Positions 51,693 to 60,952 of a DNA stretch of 64,000 nt are shown here, piece by piece. Position 1 is the stretch's first letter. Every line of letters begins with the position of its first letter. The DNA comes from Methanoregulaceae archaeon UBA467 (GTDB lineage: Archaea; Halobacteriota; Methanomicrobia; Methanomicrobiales; Methanospirillaceae): contig DASP01000014.1 in assembly GCA_002503825.1 (NCBI GenBank), positions 62,001 through 126,000 on the forward strand. Direction: 5' to 3'. Under the pieces are notes generated by a model. It was not told the origin of the DNA. It made no database searches and was given only the letters and a program-made list of their open reading frames with translations. The position numbers and the translations under genes were made by a program.

Positions 51693-52241
51693 TCACCCGC
51701 ATTCAGGTATATTGCCCGACTTTTGAACTGCCATGGCAAGAACATCAGCATGCTGTGACCCAAGGAGCAGTTGTTTTCTATCTTTTTTTATGAGCCTGAC
51801 GCCTTCTGCCCCGCTGACATTATAAGCTATCCCGTTTCTGCCATACCTTATTCCCCATCCGCCATATTCAGCAAGCGGGCGGTATGTGACAGGTTTTACA
51901 CACCTGAGTTCATTCCACCCGATGTGGCGAAACGTGAGCTGAACCGGATAAAAACGGTAATATATGCCGTCATTTTTTACTTCCACGGTGAATGCAAGAA
52001 AATAAAAAAATAACGGAAGGGATATTCCAAAGATCAGGACGACCATTAAGAGAACAATGCCGGGTGCAGGATTATTTCCCACATTTACCCCGGCACCCGC
52101 CTGCAGCGCTGCTACCAGAATGCTGATAAGTGAAATTGCTCCAAGAAAAACCCAGAGTAACGGCTGCCTGAATTTCTGGGTCTCACGAAACTTAATGCCA
52201 TCTAAAAATTCCTCGTACGTGACACCTGAAATCGCATTCAT
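51693..52241 (-). CDS. DUF6141-like membrane protein
   Basis: The 182-residue protein has a soluble N-terminus, two membrane helices (about residues 27-46 and 57-85) and then a C-terminal beta-rich part. The C-terminal sequence VEVKNDGIYYRFYPVQL, with GWNELRCVKPVTYRPLAEYGGWGIR, is the PH-like pattern I associate with DUF6141. Function is unknown; the fold suggests a role at the membrane surface. GGAG lies 5 bases before ATG 52241. Confidence 0.8.
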   Translation of the reverse strand: MNAISGVTYEEFLDGIKFRETQKFRQPLLWVFLGAISLISILVAALQAGAGVNVGNNPAPGIVLLMVVLIFGISLPLFFYFLAFTVEVKNDGIYYRFYPVQLTFRHIGWNELRCVKPVTYRPLAEYGGWGIRYGRNGIAYNVSGAEGVRLIKKDRKQLLLGSQHADVLAMAVQKSGNIPECG

Positions 52242-52553
52242 GACAGGACATCTCCTGTTCCATGCTCTCTTTGTCCGGTACCACTTTTCCGGATTAAAAA
52301 TGCATTTCTGATTACCGCATCCAGAATTAGCGTATACCGCCCGGACCGGCAGACAATAGGTAACAGATAATTACGGGATACAGGGTGACACCGGGGTTCC
52401 GCTCCGGGATAACAAGAGATGGTGATGTACATGTTCGATAGTAGTGTATTTTCATTCAGGCAAAAATGGTTTATCCCTGCGGGAATACATGCGTCCCGTA
52501 TACCGGGTATGATCTTTAAATGTGTGGCGGCACTATTGTAACGTGACGGTCAA
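52242..52553. other. Intergenic region, divergent
   Basis: No gene is seen in this divergent gap. CTTTAAATG at about 52514-52522 is a TATA-like string about 32 to 40 bases before ATG 52554, so the downstream leader is short. Confidence 0.45.
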
Positions 52554-53195
52554 ATGAAAATATTGTACGTTTATGCACACCCTGAATCCAAATCCTTCAA
52601 TGGGGCGCTGAAAGATGCGGCTATGGTCACTCTTGCCCGGAAAGGTCACCAGGTAAAAGTTACGAATCTCTATGCGATACAGTTCAAAGCCGTGCTTGAT
52701 GCACATGATTTCAGGATCAGGGCCCGCCAGGACTTATTTAACCCGGCACATGAACAGATCCACGGAATTGCAACAAAAAGCCTTGCACCTGATATCATGG
52801 AGGAGATAGAAAAGGTCAGTTGGGCAGATATGATCATCTTCCAGTTCCCGGTGTGGTGGTCGAACATGCCTGCAATCCTCAAGGGGTGGTTCGATCGGGT
52901 ATTTATCCAGGGATTCGTGGTCGACCTGCAGGAAGGCAGGGTCTATGACAGGGGACTTTTAAAAGGCAAATCCGCGATGCTGGCAGTTACAACCGGGGCA
53001 TCTGAAGAGATGTACTCACCGGGCGGCATCCATGGCGACCTCCGCCAGCACCTCTCGGTTATCATGCACAACACCCTTGAATTCACCGGGATTTCGGTTC
53101 TTCCGCCGTTTATTGTATTTGGTGCGGCAGATATGTCACGTGAAAAAGGCAGCCGGGAGATCGACCGGTACCGGAACGTTCTCGAATCGCTCTGA
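52554..53195 (+). CDS. NAD(P)H:quinone oxidoreductase, flavodoxin fold
   Basis: The 213-residue protein resembles the MdaB/KefF/NQO family: KILYVYAHPESKSFNGALKD at the start (FMN-binding loop), FQFPVWWSNMPAILKGWFDRVF in the middle, and TGASEEMYSPGGIHGD near the end. These enzymes reduce quinones or nitro compounds with NAD(P)H. The FMN- or FAD-binding preference cannot be decided. No gene nearby points to a substrate. A short leader is implied by a TATA-like string. The gene converges with the 53251 membrane-protein gene. Confidence 0.88.
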   Translation: MKILYVYAHPESKSFNGALKDAAMVTLARKGHQVKVTNLYAIQFKAVLDAHDFRIRARQDLFNPAHEQIHGIATKSLAPDIMEEIEKVSWADMIIFQFPVWWSNMPAILKGWFDRVFIQGFVVDLQEGRVYDRGLLKGKSAMLAVTTGASEEMYSPGGIHGDLRQHLSVIMHNTLEFTGISVLPPFIVFGAADMSREKGSREIDRYRNVLESL

Positions 53196-53250
53196 CCGAG
53201 AAATTAAAAATTAATTTTCTCCGGCAGGGCACAGGCAGTGACATCTTTAT

Positions 53251-53643
53251 TCAGAGTGCAGGGGGGTTGTTCTCCACTTTTTTTTCGTTTGCTTCTTTTC
53301 CGATAAGGCAGAAGATAGCTCCGATAAGCATGATGAGATCGAGCGGGGGCAGCACACAGGAAATAATTGCATATATACCGGCACGATTGAAATCGCTTTT
53401 TTCAGCTGCAAATAACGCGAGGAAACCGAATACAAATCCGATTATCTTCAGCACCAGGATCGCGGAGAGGATCCACAGCGGTATTGCAACGCTCACACCC
53501 ATACCGTTGACGCTTCCTGCCATCCATATCAGTGCGGTGACAAAACCGAGTGCGATTGCCACGAGAATCCCGATGATTATTGCTACCAGTATCAGTATCT
53601 TCCCGATTTTCGCCTCGGTACTGATACCTTCCATATTAAGCAT
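53251..53643 (-). CDS. Small membrane protein, function unknown
   Basis: The 130-residue protein has four probable membrane helices (about residues 15-41, 51-78, 84-100 and 103-118). It opens with MLNMEGISTEAKIGKILILV and ends in a Lys/Glu-rich tail. It looks like a DUF4064-type small membrane protein, but the family call is weak. AAGGA lies 5 bases before ATG 53643. A plus-strand open frame over the same bases is a shadow. The MITE-like copy C lies about 90 bases upstream. Confidence 0.75.
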   Translation of the reverse strand: MLNMEGISTEAKIGKILILVAIIIGILVAIALGFVTALIWMAGSVNGMGVSVAIPLWILSAILVLKIIGFVFGFLALFAAEKSDFNRAGIYAIISCVLPPLDLIMLIGAIFCLIGKEANEKKVENNPPAL

Positions 53644-53735
53644 GATTCCTTCCTCACTAGTACTAGTCGGGAGCTTGGGCTGATTAAAGTATCTCCCTTA
53701 ACGAGCTGAAATGAACTGATTTTTTATATTTGACC

Positions 53736-54004
53736 GGCTATGGTGAAATTCTTCCCTCCTCTCGCTATTCCTCCACTGCCACACTCCTCATCGCGATACT
53801 TCCGGGGGTGACACCCATGATCGTATGGGTATGTCCCCACAGTGCGACAGGGAACGTGCTTCATTCTTTTAAAAAATAACAGGATCCCGAATCAACCCTG
53901 CCTGCAGGCCATCCTGCAGCAGTGTAGGCCGGGGAGTGTTGCAGCCTCCCTGTCAGGGGAACGGATCGAACAGGTTTTATCAAAATGATGGTTTCAACAG
54001 AGCC
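53736..54004 (+). repeat. MITE-like intergenic element, copy C
   Basis: This 269-bp element starts GGCTATGGTGAAATTC and ends TTTCAACAGAGCC. It shares ACTCCTCATCGCGATACTTC-type sequence, the A+T-rich TTTTAAAAAATAACA and the core ATCAACCCTGCCTGCAGG with copy A. Flanking 8-mers match at only five positions, so any duplication is worn. Confidence 0.78.
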
Positions 54005-54145
54005 TGTTTACCCTTATTTTCATTCACCGTCAGGCAAATTCATCGTATGTACGGATGCAGACGATGTTCCGGGAAAACGGCTTTTTTATTGCATTCTGTC
54101 GTCCTGCCGGTTTCAGAAACCCTGTGGCTGCAGGGCCCTTAAGAA

Positions 54146-55357
54146 TCAGGGCGTTGATATCGAATTGTTCTTCACGTACACCATCAATACGAGGGACAGA
54201 ATGGCAAGTGCCGTTCCGAAAACAAACGTAGCTGCAGGCGAGTACACATCCCACAGCATGCCTGCGATAAATCCTCCGGGAAGTGCAACGAGACCTATTG
54301 CGGTATGAAACGTCCCGAGAGCGGTTGCTTTGATAGCGGGAGGTGAAAGGTCGACGACAAATGCCCTTTGCGCACCGTCGACAAACGCAAAAAATATGCC
54401 GTACAATGCGAAAAATAGGGGCAGAATTAAGTAACCGGTCACAAAAACTAGACCCGCCGAGAGAATGATGAATAAGGCATACCCTGTTACAATCAAGGGT
54501 TTTCTTCCTATCCTGTCTGACACGATTCCGGCCGGTATGGTGCAGAGGGTGTATACGCCATAGAAAAGTACATAGAAAAGCAGTGCCGTGTCATCCGTTG
54601 CCCCTGTCGACTGTGCCTTGAGCAGAAGAAATGCATACCCGTAGTGCCCCAGCGCAAAAATTGCCGATGCCAGTATAAACAGGCGGAGGTTGCCGGAAAG
54701 CATGCGGAGACTGACGGTTAAAGAAGATTTTTCCTTCTTTTCAGAGGGGGATTCTTGTTTCCGGTCATCTTCACGAATGAAAAAAATCACCAGCACCGCG
54801 ATGATCCCTGGAATAAATGCAATGAGGAATACATTCTGAAACCCATATATTGGCAGAAGAATGACGGCCAGGATAGCCCCGCCCATTGAACCAATCCCGT
54901 CCATGGCCCTGTTAAATCCGAATGCCTTTCCCCGCACCTTCACATCGCTGGACTCGGCAACGATGGCATCGCGTGGTGCCGTCCTCAGGCCTTTCCCTAT
55001 CCGTTCGATGACTCGCAGGGAGAGGACCGCCGGCCAGACGGCCGCAAATGCAAAGAGTGGTTTGACAAACGAGGAGAGGCCGTACCCAAGGAGAACAAAC
55101 GGTTTCCTTCGCCGGATGCGGTCGGAAAAATATCCTGATATCACTTTCAGAAACGAAGCCGTGGTCTCTGCGGCCCCTTCCACCAGCCCTACGACAAAAG
55201 CACCGGCTGCAAGAACTGACGTGAGGTACAGGGGTATAAGCGGAAATACCATCTGGCTGCTTAAATCGGTGCAGAGGCTCACAATGCCAAGTATAATAAT
55301 ATTCAGGCCGATTCCACTGAAAAACCGGCCTGAGATCTTTCCTGATACCCTGCTCAC
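54146..55357 (-). CDS. MFS transporter (12 helices)
   Basis: This 403-residue permease has 12 predicted helices with a cytoplasmic loop (EDDRKQESPSEKKEKSS) between helices 6 and 7. The MFS loop motif GYFSDRIRRRKPFV and the second-half counterpart GIVSDRIGRKPLIV are both present. Other conserved strings are ERIGKGLRTAPRDAIVA and GAQRAFVVDLSP. The substrate is unknown. I chose GTG 55357 because GGAG lies 8 bases upstream. A TTG at 55390 would add 11 residues without a ribosome binding site. Confidence 0.87.
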   Translation of the reverse strand: MSRVSGKISGRFFSGIGLNIIILGIVSLCTDLSSQMVFPLIPLYLTSVLAAGAFVVGLVEGAAETTASFLKVISGYFSDRIRRRKPFVLLGYGLSSFVKPLFAFAAVWPAVLSLRVIERIGKGLRTAPRDAIVAESSDVKVRGKAFGFNRAMDGIGSMGGAILAVILLPIYGFQNVFLIAFIPGIIAVLVIFFIREDDRKQESPSEKKEKSSLTVSLRMLSGNLRLFILASAIFALGHYGYAFLLLKAQSTGATDDTALLFYVLFYGVYTLCTIPAGIVSDRIGRKPLIVTGYALFIILSAGLVFVTGYLILPLFFALYGIFFAFVDGAQRAFVVDLSPPAIKATALGTFHTAIGLVALPGGFIAGMLWDVYSPAATFVFGTALAILSLVLMVYVKNNSISTP

Positions 55358-55672
55358 GTTTTGTACTCCACTTTTTATGAGTAACTGCAAGGAGTCTGAA
55401 TTAAAGGGGTAAATGCATTATGAATTTTAGCGGGGAATATCCGGTTTTGTGATAACGAAAATGGACTATGTCCATATCACAACGGAATGCCTGACAATGT
55501 ATGCATCTCCCGGACAATCAACAGGATCTCTCTCCTTTCAGGAAATAATAACCCTCCTATAAAGCAAGCCCCGGCGTCGGGACGTCAGGACTGCCCCCCG
55601 GGTTACAGGGTTGATTTCCCAGAGATTCCGGCCCCGCTTCTGGTTTACCAGGTAATCAAATTGATGGTGACC
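55358..55672. other. Intergenic region without a supported gene
   Basis: This gap lies between the MFS gene and the DUF2115 gene, both on the minus strand. No gene, repeat or strong palindrome was seen. The plus-strand frame 55487-55921 overlaps the DUF2115 gene antisense and looks random. Confidence 0.4.
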
Positions 55673-56326
55673 TCAGGTCTCTTTTTTAGTATCCGCTGTC
55701 TCGGTCTGAAGAGCAGGACAGAAATTACAGATCGAATAGAAAACATCTTTTTCCTTGTCACGGATCGGGCAGAAAAACCGGCCGTCCTTTTCTTCGACTT
55801 TAAAACCCCCTGGAAACGGTATCCCGACCGGGTGGCCTGGGAGTATCAGGACAAACATAGAGAATGCGCTGATCAGGTAGTAAAAAAGTCGGTGAAACGG
55901 CGTATAAAACTGGATCCCTGATTCCGTATGCTCATCCCAGCAGAAACACCCGCGGGGAACCATCTGGCAGAACGCAGAAAAAGTGTCAGGATCGGATACC
56001 GGAGCCTTCATTGCCCGGAACTGCCCGCTCCTGTGCATGAGAAGAAGCCGGTGGTACATCCCGAAGATCTGCTCGGTGAAATAAGGCCGTACCGCCTCCC
56101 TGTAGGGTGACGGAAGTTGTGCCACTTCATTTACAAGCCTGCCGCCAAGCACCTGGAGATCATACATGGAATAATGCATCACCTGCCGTGCAATTGCATC
56201 CCCGAGCTCTCCGCGGGTGTTGCAAAGGAGAATATGGTCGCAAATCTCCTTTATCCTTTCAAATTCTTCCGGGAAGGCCCCGTTTTCATTTATGATACTT
56301 TCAGGGGCTGCCTGTGTGTCTGCCAT
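55673..56326 (-). CDS. DUF2115 (UPF0305) protein
   Basis: The 217-residue protein matches the DUF2115 family, which is typical of methanogens. It has IARQVMHYSMYDLQVLGGRLVNEVAQLP, then YREAVRPYFTEQIFGMYHRLL. The C-terminal region contains spaced cysteines (RGCFCWDE, FFCPIRDKEKD and YSICNFCPALQ), consistent with a metal or Fe-S site. Function is unknown. The start MADTQAAPE at ATG 56326 is chosen; an in-frame start at 56332 would add two residues. It is a useful marker for a methanogen host. Confidence 0.85.
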   Translation of the reverse strand: MADTQAAPESIINENGAFPEEFERIKEICDHILLCNTRGELGDAIARQVMHYSMYDLQVLGGRLVNEVAQLPSPYREAVRPYFTEQIFGMYHRLLLMHRSGQFRAMKAPVSDPDTFSAFCQMVPRGCFCWDEHTESGIQFYTPFHRLFYYLISAFSMFVLILPGHPVGIPFPGGFKVEEKDGRFFCPIRDKEKDVFYSICNFCPALQTETADTKKET

Positions 56327-56519
56327 ACGCACTCGTAAATGACCTTGTTATGTCCGTGATCTCATATACAATACCTCACCAGGGTACGGGAAACCGCTTA
56401 TCTGATCTGAGCTGCCCGGTCTTACAGAGGGCAGGGTCCTTCTTTTTCCGGACCTTTTCCGGTTTTACGTCTCCGGCGTTACCGTCCGGGTCCCATGCAA
56501 ACGGTAACCGGCACCGGTC

Positions 56520-57443
56520 TCACTTATTATTCTTAGCGGCCTGATCTTCCGGAGAACCCTCAATAATGGATTCCCGCCTCCTGCAATGGAATACTGCAAT
56601 GAGGACCATGATCCCCCCGATGCTGGCAAAAGGTAAGAAACCCGATTTTGTCGGCGCAGGAGTTGTGCCGGGGGTCACTTTTGCCGCGATACCCTCCTCT
56701 GTCGGCATCGTCGAGATCGGGGCCTGTGTGACAAGCCCGATCGGGGGATTGACGTGAATAATAAACGTTGAAACCGGCTGGGGCCCGGTCATCCCACCCT
56801 TTCCCGGGCAAAGCGCTGCAGCTGCCTGTCCGGCAAGGAATATCACCTCGACGCTCGAGTTATCATTTCTGCCTGAATAGGTAAAGGACTGCCCGGTGTT
56901 CATAGACCGTTCAATAACACTCATCCCGGAGCTGGTGAGGTTGACACGGGCAGAGAGTGCAGTGCAGACGGCACCCGTACATTTGTTGCAGTCCGGGGTC
57001 GCCGCGTATGAAAAACCATAGTCTGCAATAAGCGGAACCGGGATGCTTGCCGGGTCGCCGATGATATCGGTCGCTTCCCAGTTCTCAATACCGGGTGAAG
57101 ATATAACGCGTGCAATTCCGATCCATTCAACACCCGGCGATCCCAGGCTGGATACGACAACTTTATCCCCACGGGTCAGCCTGGAAATTGCGATAACGTC
57201 AGGTGAAGTCCCGGTCAGCTCCCGCGGCGTAATTGCCGAAAATAAACTGACCGGGGCACTCCCTCCGGCCGGATAATTGCAGCCATATTCAGCTTCGGCC
57301 CGTATCGTTACCGATTCTGATACCGGGTCGAGCGCCGTCACCGTTCCAAGATATGTGTATTGCTGAAGGACTGCCCCTGCCGGGGCGGCTATGGCAACCA
57401 GCAGTAATACTGCCAGTAAAACCGAAATATTCAGATTCCTCAT
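56520..57443 (-). CDS. Secreted protein with C-terminal membrane anchor, function unknown
   Basis: The 307-residue protein has a signal peptide (VLLAVLLLVAIAAPAGAV) and an extracytoplasmic beta-rich body beginning YTYLGTVTALDPVSESVTI. A CNKCTGAVC segment near residue 155 may hold a disulphide or metal site. A Thr/Pro-rich stalk and a C-terminal membrane helix (FLPFASIGGIMVLIAVFHC) follow, then a charged tail. The plan resembles archaeal cell-surface proteins. No family is recognised. GGAG/GAGG lies in front of ATG 57443. Confidence 0.75.
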   Translation of the reverse strand: MRNLNISVLLAVLLLVAIAAPAGAVLQQYTYLGTVTALDPVSESVTIRAEAEYGCNYPAGGSAPVSLFSAITPRELTGTSPDVIAISRLTRGDKVVVSSLGSPGVEWIGIARVISSPGIENWEATDIIGDPASIPVPLIADYGFSYAATPDCNKCTGAVCTALSARVNLTSSGMSVIERSMNTGQSFTYSGRNDNSSVEVIFLAGQAAAALCPGKGGMTGPQPVSTFIIHVNPPIGLVTQAPISTMPTEEGIAAKVTPGTTPAPTKSGFLPFASIGGIMVLIAVFHCRRRESIIEGSPEDQAAKNNK

Positions 57444-57598
57444 GTCAGATCCTCTCCTTTCCTGTCCAGGCCGGCCGGAAGTATTTACAGCAGCCGTCGC
57501 CGGATCAATGATACAGTCGGATTTCCCCCGAATGGTAAAAAAGGTACCTGTCTGATCCTGAACCGTGCCTTTTAGAAAAGCCGGCCTGGACCTTACGG

Positions 57599-58024
57599 CT
57601 ATGTTGTGACCCCGGCCTTTTTAATGAGATAATATGCTGCTGCAAGCGAGATGACGATCGCGCCGAGCCCGATGAGGGGCAGTTCGACAGCCCCGGACAT
57701 GACATCTGCCGACAACGGGTCAAGGAGAATAATCTTACGTGCCACCGCGATAATCGCGAGAAGGACGATAACCTCAACATGAATTTCATGTTTTGTGATG
57801 TATGCCTTGATTGTATCGAGCAGTTCAATACCAATCAGGATCAGCAGGAAGAAACCGAATACATTCAGGATCTCATGATTGTCGAGACGGTAGGTGATAT
57901 CAAGGATAAGACCCTCGACAAGCAGCCAGATAAGTTCGAGCACTGCAAAAAAAATGACTCCTGCGAGGAGTATGATAAGAACATAATATACTCCTCTTTC
58001 AAACTGATTAAGACGTTCCAGCAT
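57599..58024 (-). CDS. PsiE-like membrane protein
   Basis: The 141-residue protein matches the phosphate-starvation-inducible PsiE family. It has four membrane helices, with GIELLDTIKAYITKHEIHVEVIVLLAIIAVARKIIL as the conserved stretch between helices 2 and 3 (Lys/His-rich turn). The role of PsiE is not settled. ATG 58024 is chosen because GGGAG lies about 8 bases upstream and MLERLNQFERGVYYVL fits the family. Starts further upstream would add a basic leader without conserved features. Confidence 0.85.
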   Translation of the reverse strand: MLERLNQFERGVYYVLIILLAGVIFFAVLELIWLLVEGLILDITYRLDNHEILNVFGFFLLILIGIELLDTIKAYITKHEIHVEVIVLLAIIAVARKIILLDPLSADVMSGAVELPLIGLGAIVISLAAAYYLIKKAGVTT

Positions 58025-58216
58025 CCGACTGCTCCCGATACATATACCTTCAAAATAGTATTTGAGTATTTTGGATGGAATCCGTGGTACCACCCGAATC
58101 CCCGGATTCAGCGATTTCACCTGTCCGGGCGTTATCCGGTGATCACGGTATCCTTTTACCTCTGTGCCGGATTCCCGGGATCAAGAGTGAACTATTAAAT
58201 AATGAGGCGTTATCCC

Positions 58217-58226
58217 TTTATATAAC
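58217..58226 (+). promoter_or_regulatory. TATA-like box for the PEGA gene
   Basis: TTTATATAAC lies only about 22 to 31 bases before ATG 58248, so the transcript should be leaderless or nearly so, although GGAG precedes the ATG. Confidence 0.5.
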
Positions 58227-58247
58227 TGATTTGTGGAGTAATCCGAG

Positions 58248-59558
58248 ATGAAACTGAATGAACGTTTACGTATTATCATGGTCATTGCCATCACGCTCGT
58301 CCTGACCGCAGGGACATGCATGGCGGCAGACGGAGTGACAACTGGTGCTGGCGGAGATTTCGGGTATTTTGAAATTGATTCGGTTCCTTCGGGAGGACAG
58401 ATTTTTTTTGACGGGAAACTGATGGGACCGGCGCCGGTTACCATCCCGGTCTATAGTACGGCAACCCCGTCCCACACTGTTACCGTTACCCTTCCCGGCT
58501 ATCTCCCGTGGAACCAGCAGTATACGACAAACCCCCCTGCAGGACAGACCATCCCGGTTATTGCACGGATGGTTCCTTCAACAGGGTACGGGTCAATTTC
58601 AGTTACTTCATCCCCGAACGGAGCCCTTGTAACACTTGACGGGGGAAAAGGACAACAGGCCCCTTGGGTTTATAATGATGTCCAGTCCGGATCGCACCTT
58701 GTACAGGCCTTTCTCTCAGGATACCAGCCATATTCAACCATTGTCCAGGTCGACCCGGGTCAGGCTGCCACGGTTAATGCAGTACTATCTCCGCTGACTA
58801 TCATCGGGACGCTCCAGGCAAAATCATCCCCCGGTGGAGCCGATCTCTATATCGACGGGTTCTATTCCGGGTCTACCGCCACAACAGTCGGGAACCTCGA
58901 GGCCGGCAACCATGTCGTACATCTCAGGCTTGCAGGATACAATGACTATACCGGGGTTGTAACGATCCAGCAGAACCAGGTCACGACCCTCGATGTGACC
59001 CTGACAGTTAAATCGCAGGCAAAAGACGGAGATATTGTTGTCCAGTCAAATCCTCCCGGTGCATCGGTAGTCCTCGACGGGGCATTTATGGGCACAACAG
59101 AAAAGGGAAATCCCCTCGACCTTACCGGTATCGCAATCGGGAGCCATACCGTTGATATCAAACTGGAAAATTACAATGATTATTCTACGGTAGTCGAAGT
59201 CACAGCCGGGAAAGTGAGCAGGGTTACTGCTGAACTGGTCCCGGTCAGCCAGCCGACCCAGAGTGGTATCGTCCAGATCACCTCGTCACCTGCCGGGGCA
59301 AATGTATACATGGACGATAAATCTACCGGGATAACCCCGCTCACTCTGCCTTCAGTGAATGCCGGTACGCATACACTCTTCATCCGCCTTCCCGGGTACC
59401 AGGACTATTCGACCACCATAAACCTTGGAGCCGGGCAGTCGCTCCAGGTTGACGCGGCCCTTACACCGGTCCCTTCGCCCACCGGCGCAGGAATATTTCC
59501 ATTTACGATTATCATAGCCCTCGCCGGCCTTGCGATAGTACTGGGAAGGAGAAGATAG
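58248..59558 (+). CDS. PEGA-repeat surface protein
   Basis: The 436-residue protein has a signal peptide (IIMVIAITLVLTAGTCMAA). About five PEGA repeats of roughly 70 residues follow, such as SSPNGALVTLDGGKGQQAPW, SSPGGADLYIDGFYSGSTAT, SNPPGASVVLDGAFMGTT and SSPAGANVYMDDKSTGITPL. Each ends in a turn like GYNDYTGVVTIQQNQV. PEGA repeats form small beta domains at cell surfaces. The C-terminus is a membrane anchor (GIFPFTIIIALAGLAIVLGRRR) resembling archaeal sorting tails. The repeats are strongly alike in protein, but less so in DNA than in the giant beta-helix gene. Confidence 0.92.
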   Translation: MKLNERLRIIMVIAITLVLTAGTCMAADGVTTGAGGDFGYFEIDSVPSGGQIFFDGKLMGPAPVTIPVYSTATPSHTVTVTLPGYLPWNQQYTTNPPAGQTIPVIARMVPSTGYGSISVTSSPNGALVTLDGGKGQQAPWVYNDVQSGSHLVQAFLSGYQPYSTIVQVDPGQAATVNAVLSPLTIIGTLQAKSSPGGADLYIDGFYSGSTATTVGNLEAGNHVVHLRLAGYNDYTGVVTIQQNQVTTLDVTLTVKSQAKDGDIVVQSNPPGASVVLDGAFMGTTEKGNPLDLTGIAIGSHTVDIKLENYNDYSTVVEVTAGKVSRVTAELVPVSQPTQSGIVQITSSPAGANVYMDDKSTGITPLTLPSVNAGTHTLFIRLPGYQDYSTTINLGAGQSLQVDAALTPVPSPTGAGIFPFTIIIALAGLAIVLGRRR

Positions 59559-59610
59559 AAGGATTAGATGATTTTTTACGGTACATTCCGGGTTATCCCG
59601 TATCCTTTTT

Positions 59611-60060
59611 TTACAGGGTGAGCATCATTACGAGACGGTCTTCCCCGGCGCCAAAGTAACGGGGTTCGAAAGCATTTTCAAAAAAACCGGCCGATGCATA
59701 GAGCCTGACGGCAGGAATGTTATCAGGCGAAACGGTCAGGAATATTTTATTAACGCCTTTATTCGAAAGTCTGGCAATAAGTCCGGAGGTGAGCCTGCGC
59801 CCGAGCCCCCTGCCCTGGCAGTTATCTGCAATTCTCATCCTGATAATCCAGGCTTCCCCGGGTTTTGCATGCACAATACCTGCAACCGCATATCCACGCA
59901 CCAACCCGCCCTCCTCGAGCACGAGAAACGTATCAGGGAACAGTTCGCCGGCCTGCCTGGCAAATACTGCAGCAGCGTACGGCGACCCTTTTTTTCCCTG
60001 TTCAAGGGAACAGACCAGGTCAAAATCTCCTGAATTATAGTACCTGACCGTTGGTTCCAT
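59611..60060 (-). CDS. GNAT-family N-acetyltransferase
   Basis: The 149-residue protein has the GNAT acetyl-CoA motif in DNCQGRGLGRRLTSGLIARL and the beta-4/alpha-4 region KIFLTVSPDNIPAVRLYASAGF. The acceptor is unknown. ATG 60060 starts at MEPTVRYYNSGDFDLV, the family-like N-terminus. The frame is open for 57 more codons to a GTG at 60231. That part lacks conserved features, and another short frame there has a better ribosome binding site, so I leave it out. Confidence 0.8.
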   Translation of the reverse strand: MEPTVRYYNSGDFDLVCSLEQGKKGSPYAAAVFARQAGELFPDTFLVLEEGGLVRGYAVAGIVHAKPGEAWIIRMRIADNCQGRGLGRRLTSGLIARLSNKGVNKIFLTVSPDNIPAVRLYASAGFFENAFEPRYFGAGEDRLVMMLTL

Positions 60061-60364
60061 ACCAGAGATTCGTGCCGGTGGAATTAAAACCCGACGGGAG
60101 CCTTCCCCCACCCGGACGTTGAGAGATTGCCCGGCAGGGTATACCCGTATATCTGTACATCTGAATTTTTTCGTGCAGGGAACAATAGTATCCACTGCAT
60201 TCTTTCCTCCCCGGGGTATGAATCCATCCACCTCCCGGGGATATGGCAGAACAGATCGATACTGTCATGATGGTGCAGGATAGGTTATTAAAATTAAACC
60301 CGGGATATGGAATTTTTACAGACCTGGCACCGGCGGACAGTTACGGGGTGATACAATACCACTT

Positions 60365-60952
60365 ATGATTAAAATTTGCGGCATTACAAGACCGGAAGAT
60401 GCAGAATGCGCAGTTACGCACGGTGCAGATGCAATAGGAGTTATTATGTATTCCGATTCCAGGAGGTCCGTCGATATGCAGCGTGCACAGGAAATTTTTT
60501 CGGCTGCAGGCCCGGGAGTGATGAAAGTCGTTGTAACCCACACACGATCAGAGGATGACATAAAAAAAATACTCTCCTTGCGACCGGATGCCATACAGGT
60601 TTCACATCCCTTCACATTCCCTCCCGGCCGGCCCTACAAGGTGATCCGGGTTGCAGGAAGCACAAAAGACGGATATGAAGACTATGATGCACTGATTATT
60701 GACGGGAGCATGGGCTCAGGAACGTTATTTAATTGCTCTTTCGCAGAAGAGACCGTAAAGAAATCCTCCCGGCCGGTGTACCTCGCCGGGGGGCTCACGC
60801 CGGATAATGTCGCTGACGCTATCAGGACAATCCGACCCTCCGCAGTTGATGTTGCATCCGGAGTCGAAACGTCACCCGGTATTAAAAATTGTGAAAAGGT
60901 CAGAAAATTTATTGAAAATGCCCGGGCAGCTGAAAAAGAAGAGCACTACTGA
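60365..60952 (+). CDS. trpF: Phosphoribosylanthranilate isomerase
   Basis: The 195-residue TIM-barrel enzyme converts N-(5-phosphoribosyl)anthranilate to the carboxyphenylamino-deoxyribulose phosphate in tryptophan synthesis. KICGITRPEDA at the start carries the catalytic Cys. DALIIDGSMGSG and RPVYLAGGLTPDNVADA bear the phosphate-binding parts, and AVDVASGVETSPG is the canonical end. Its length is normal. No other trp gene is within the window, so it is an orphan here. GGGGTGAT lies about 11 bases before ATG 60365. Confidence 0.93.
   Translation: MIKICGITRPEDAECAVTHGADAIGVIMYSDSRRSVDMQRAQEIFSAAGPGVMKVVVTHTRSEDDIKKILSLRPDAIQVSHPFTFPPGRPYKVIRVAGSTKDGYEDYDALIIDGSMGSGTLFNCSFAEETVKKSSRPVYLAGGLTPDNVADAIRTIRPSAVDVASGVETSPGIKNCEKVRKFIENARAAEKEEHY

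Noticed and set aside
53267..53683. 138-codon plus-strand frame opposite the 53251 membrane protein
   Set aside because: The minus-strand product has regular membrane helices and a good ribosome binding site; the plus-strand frame is its shadow.
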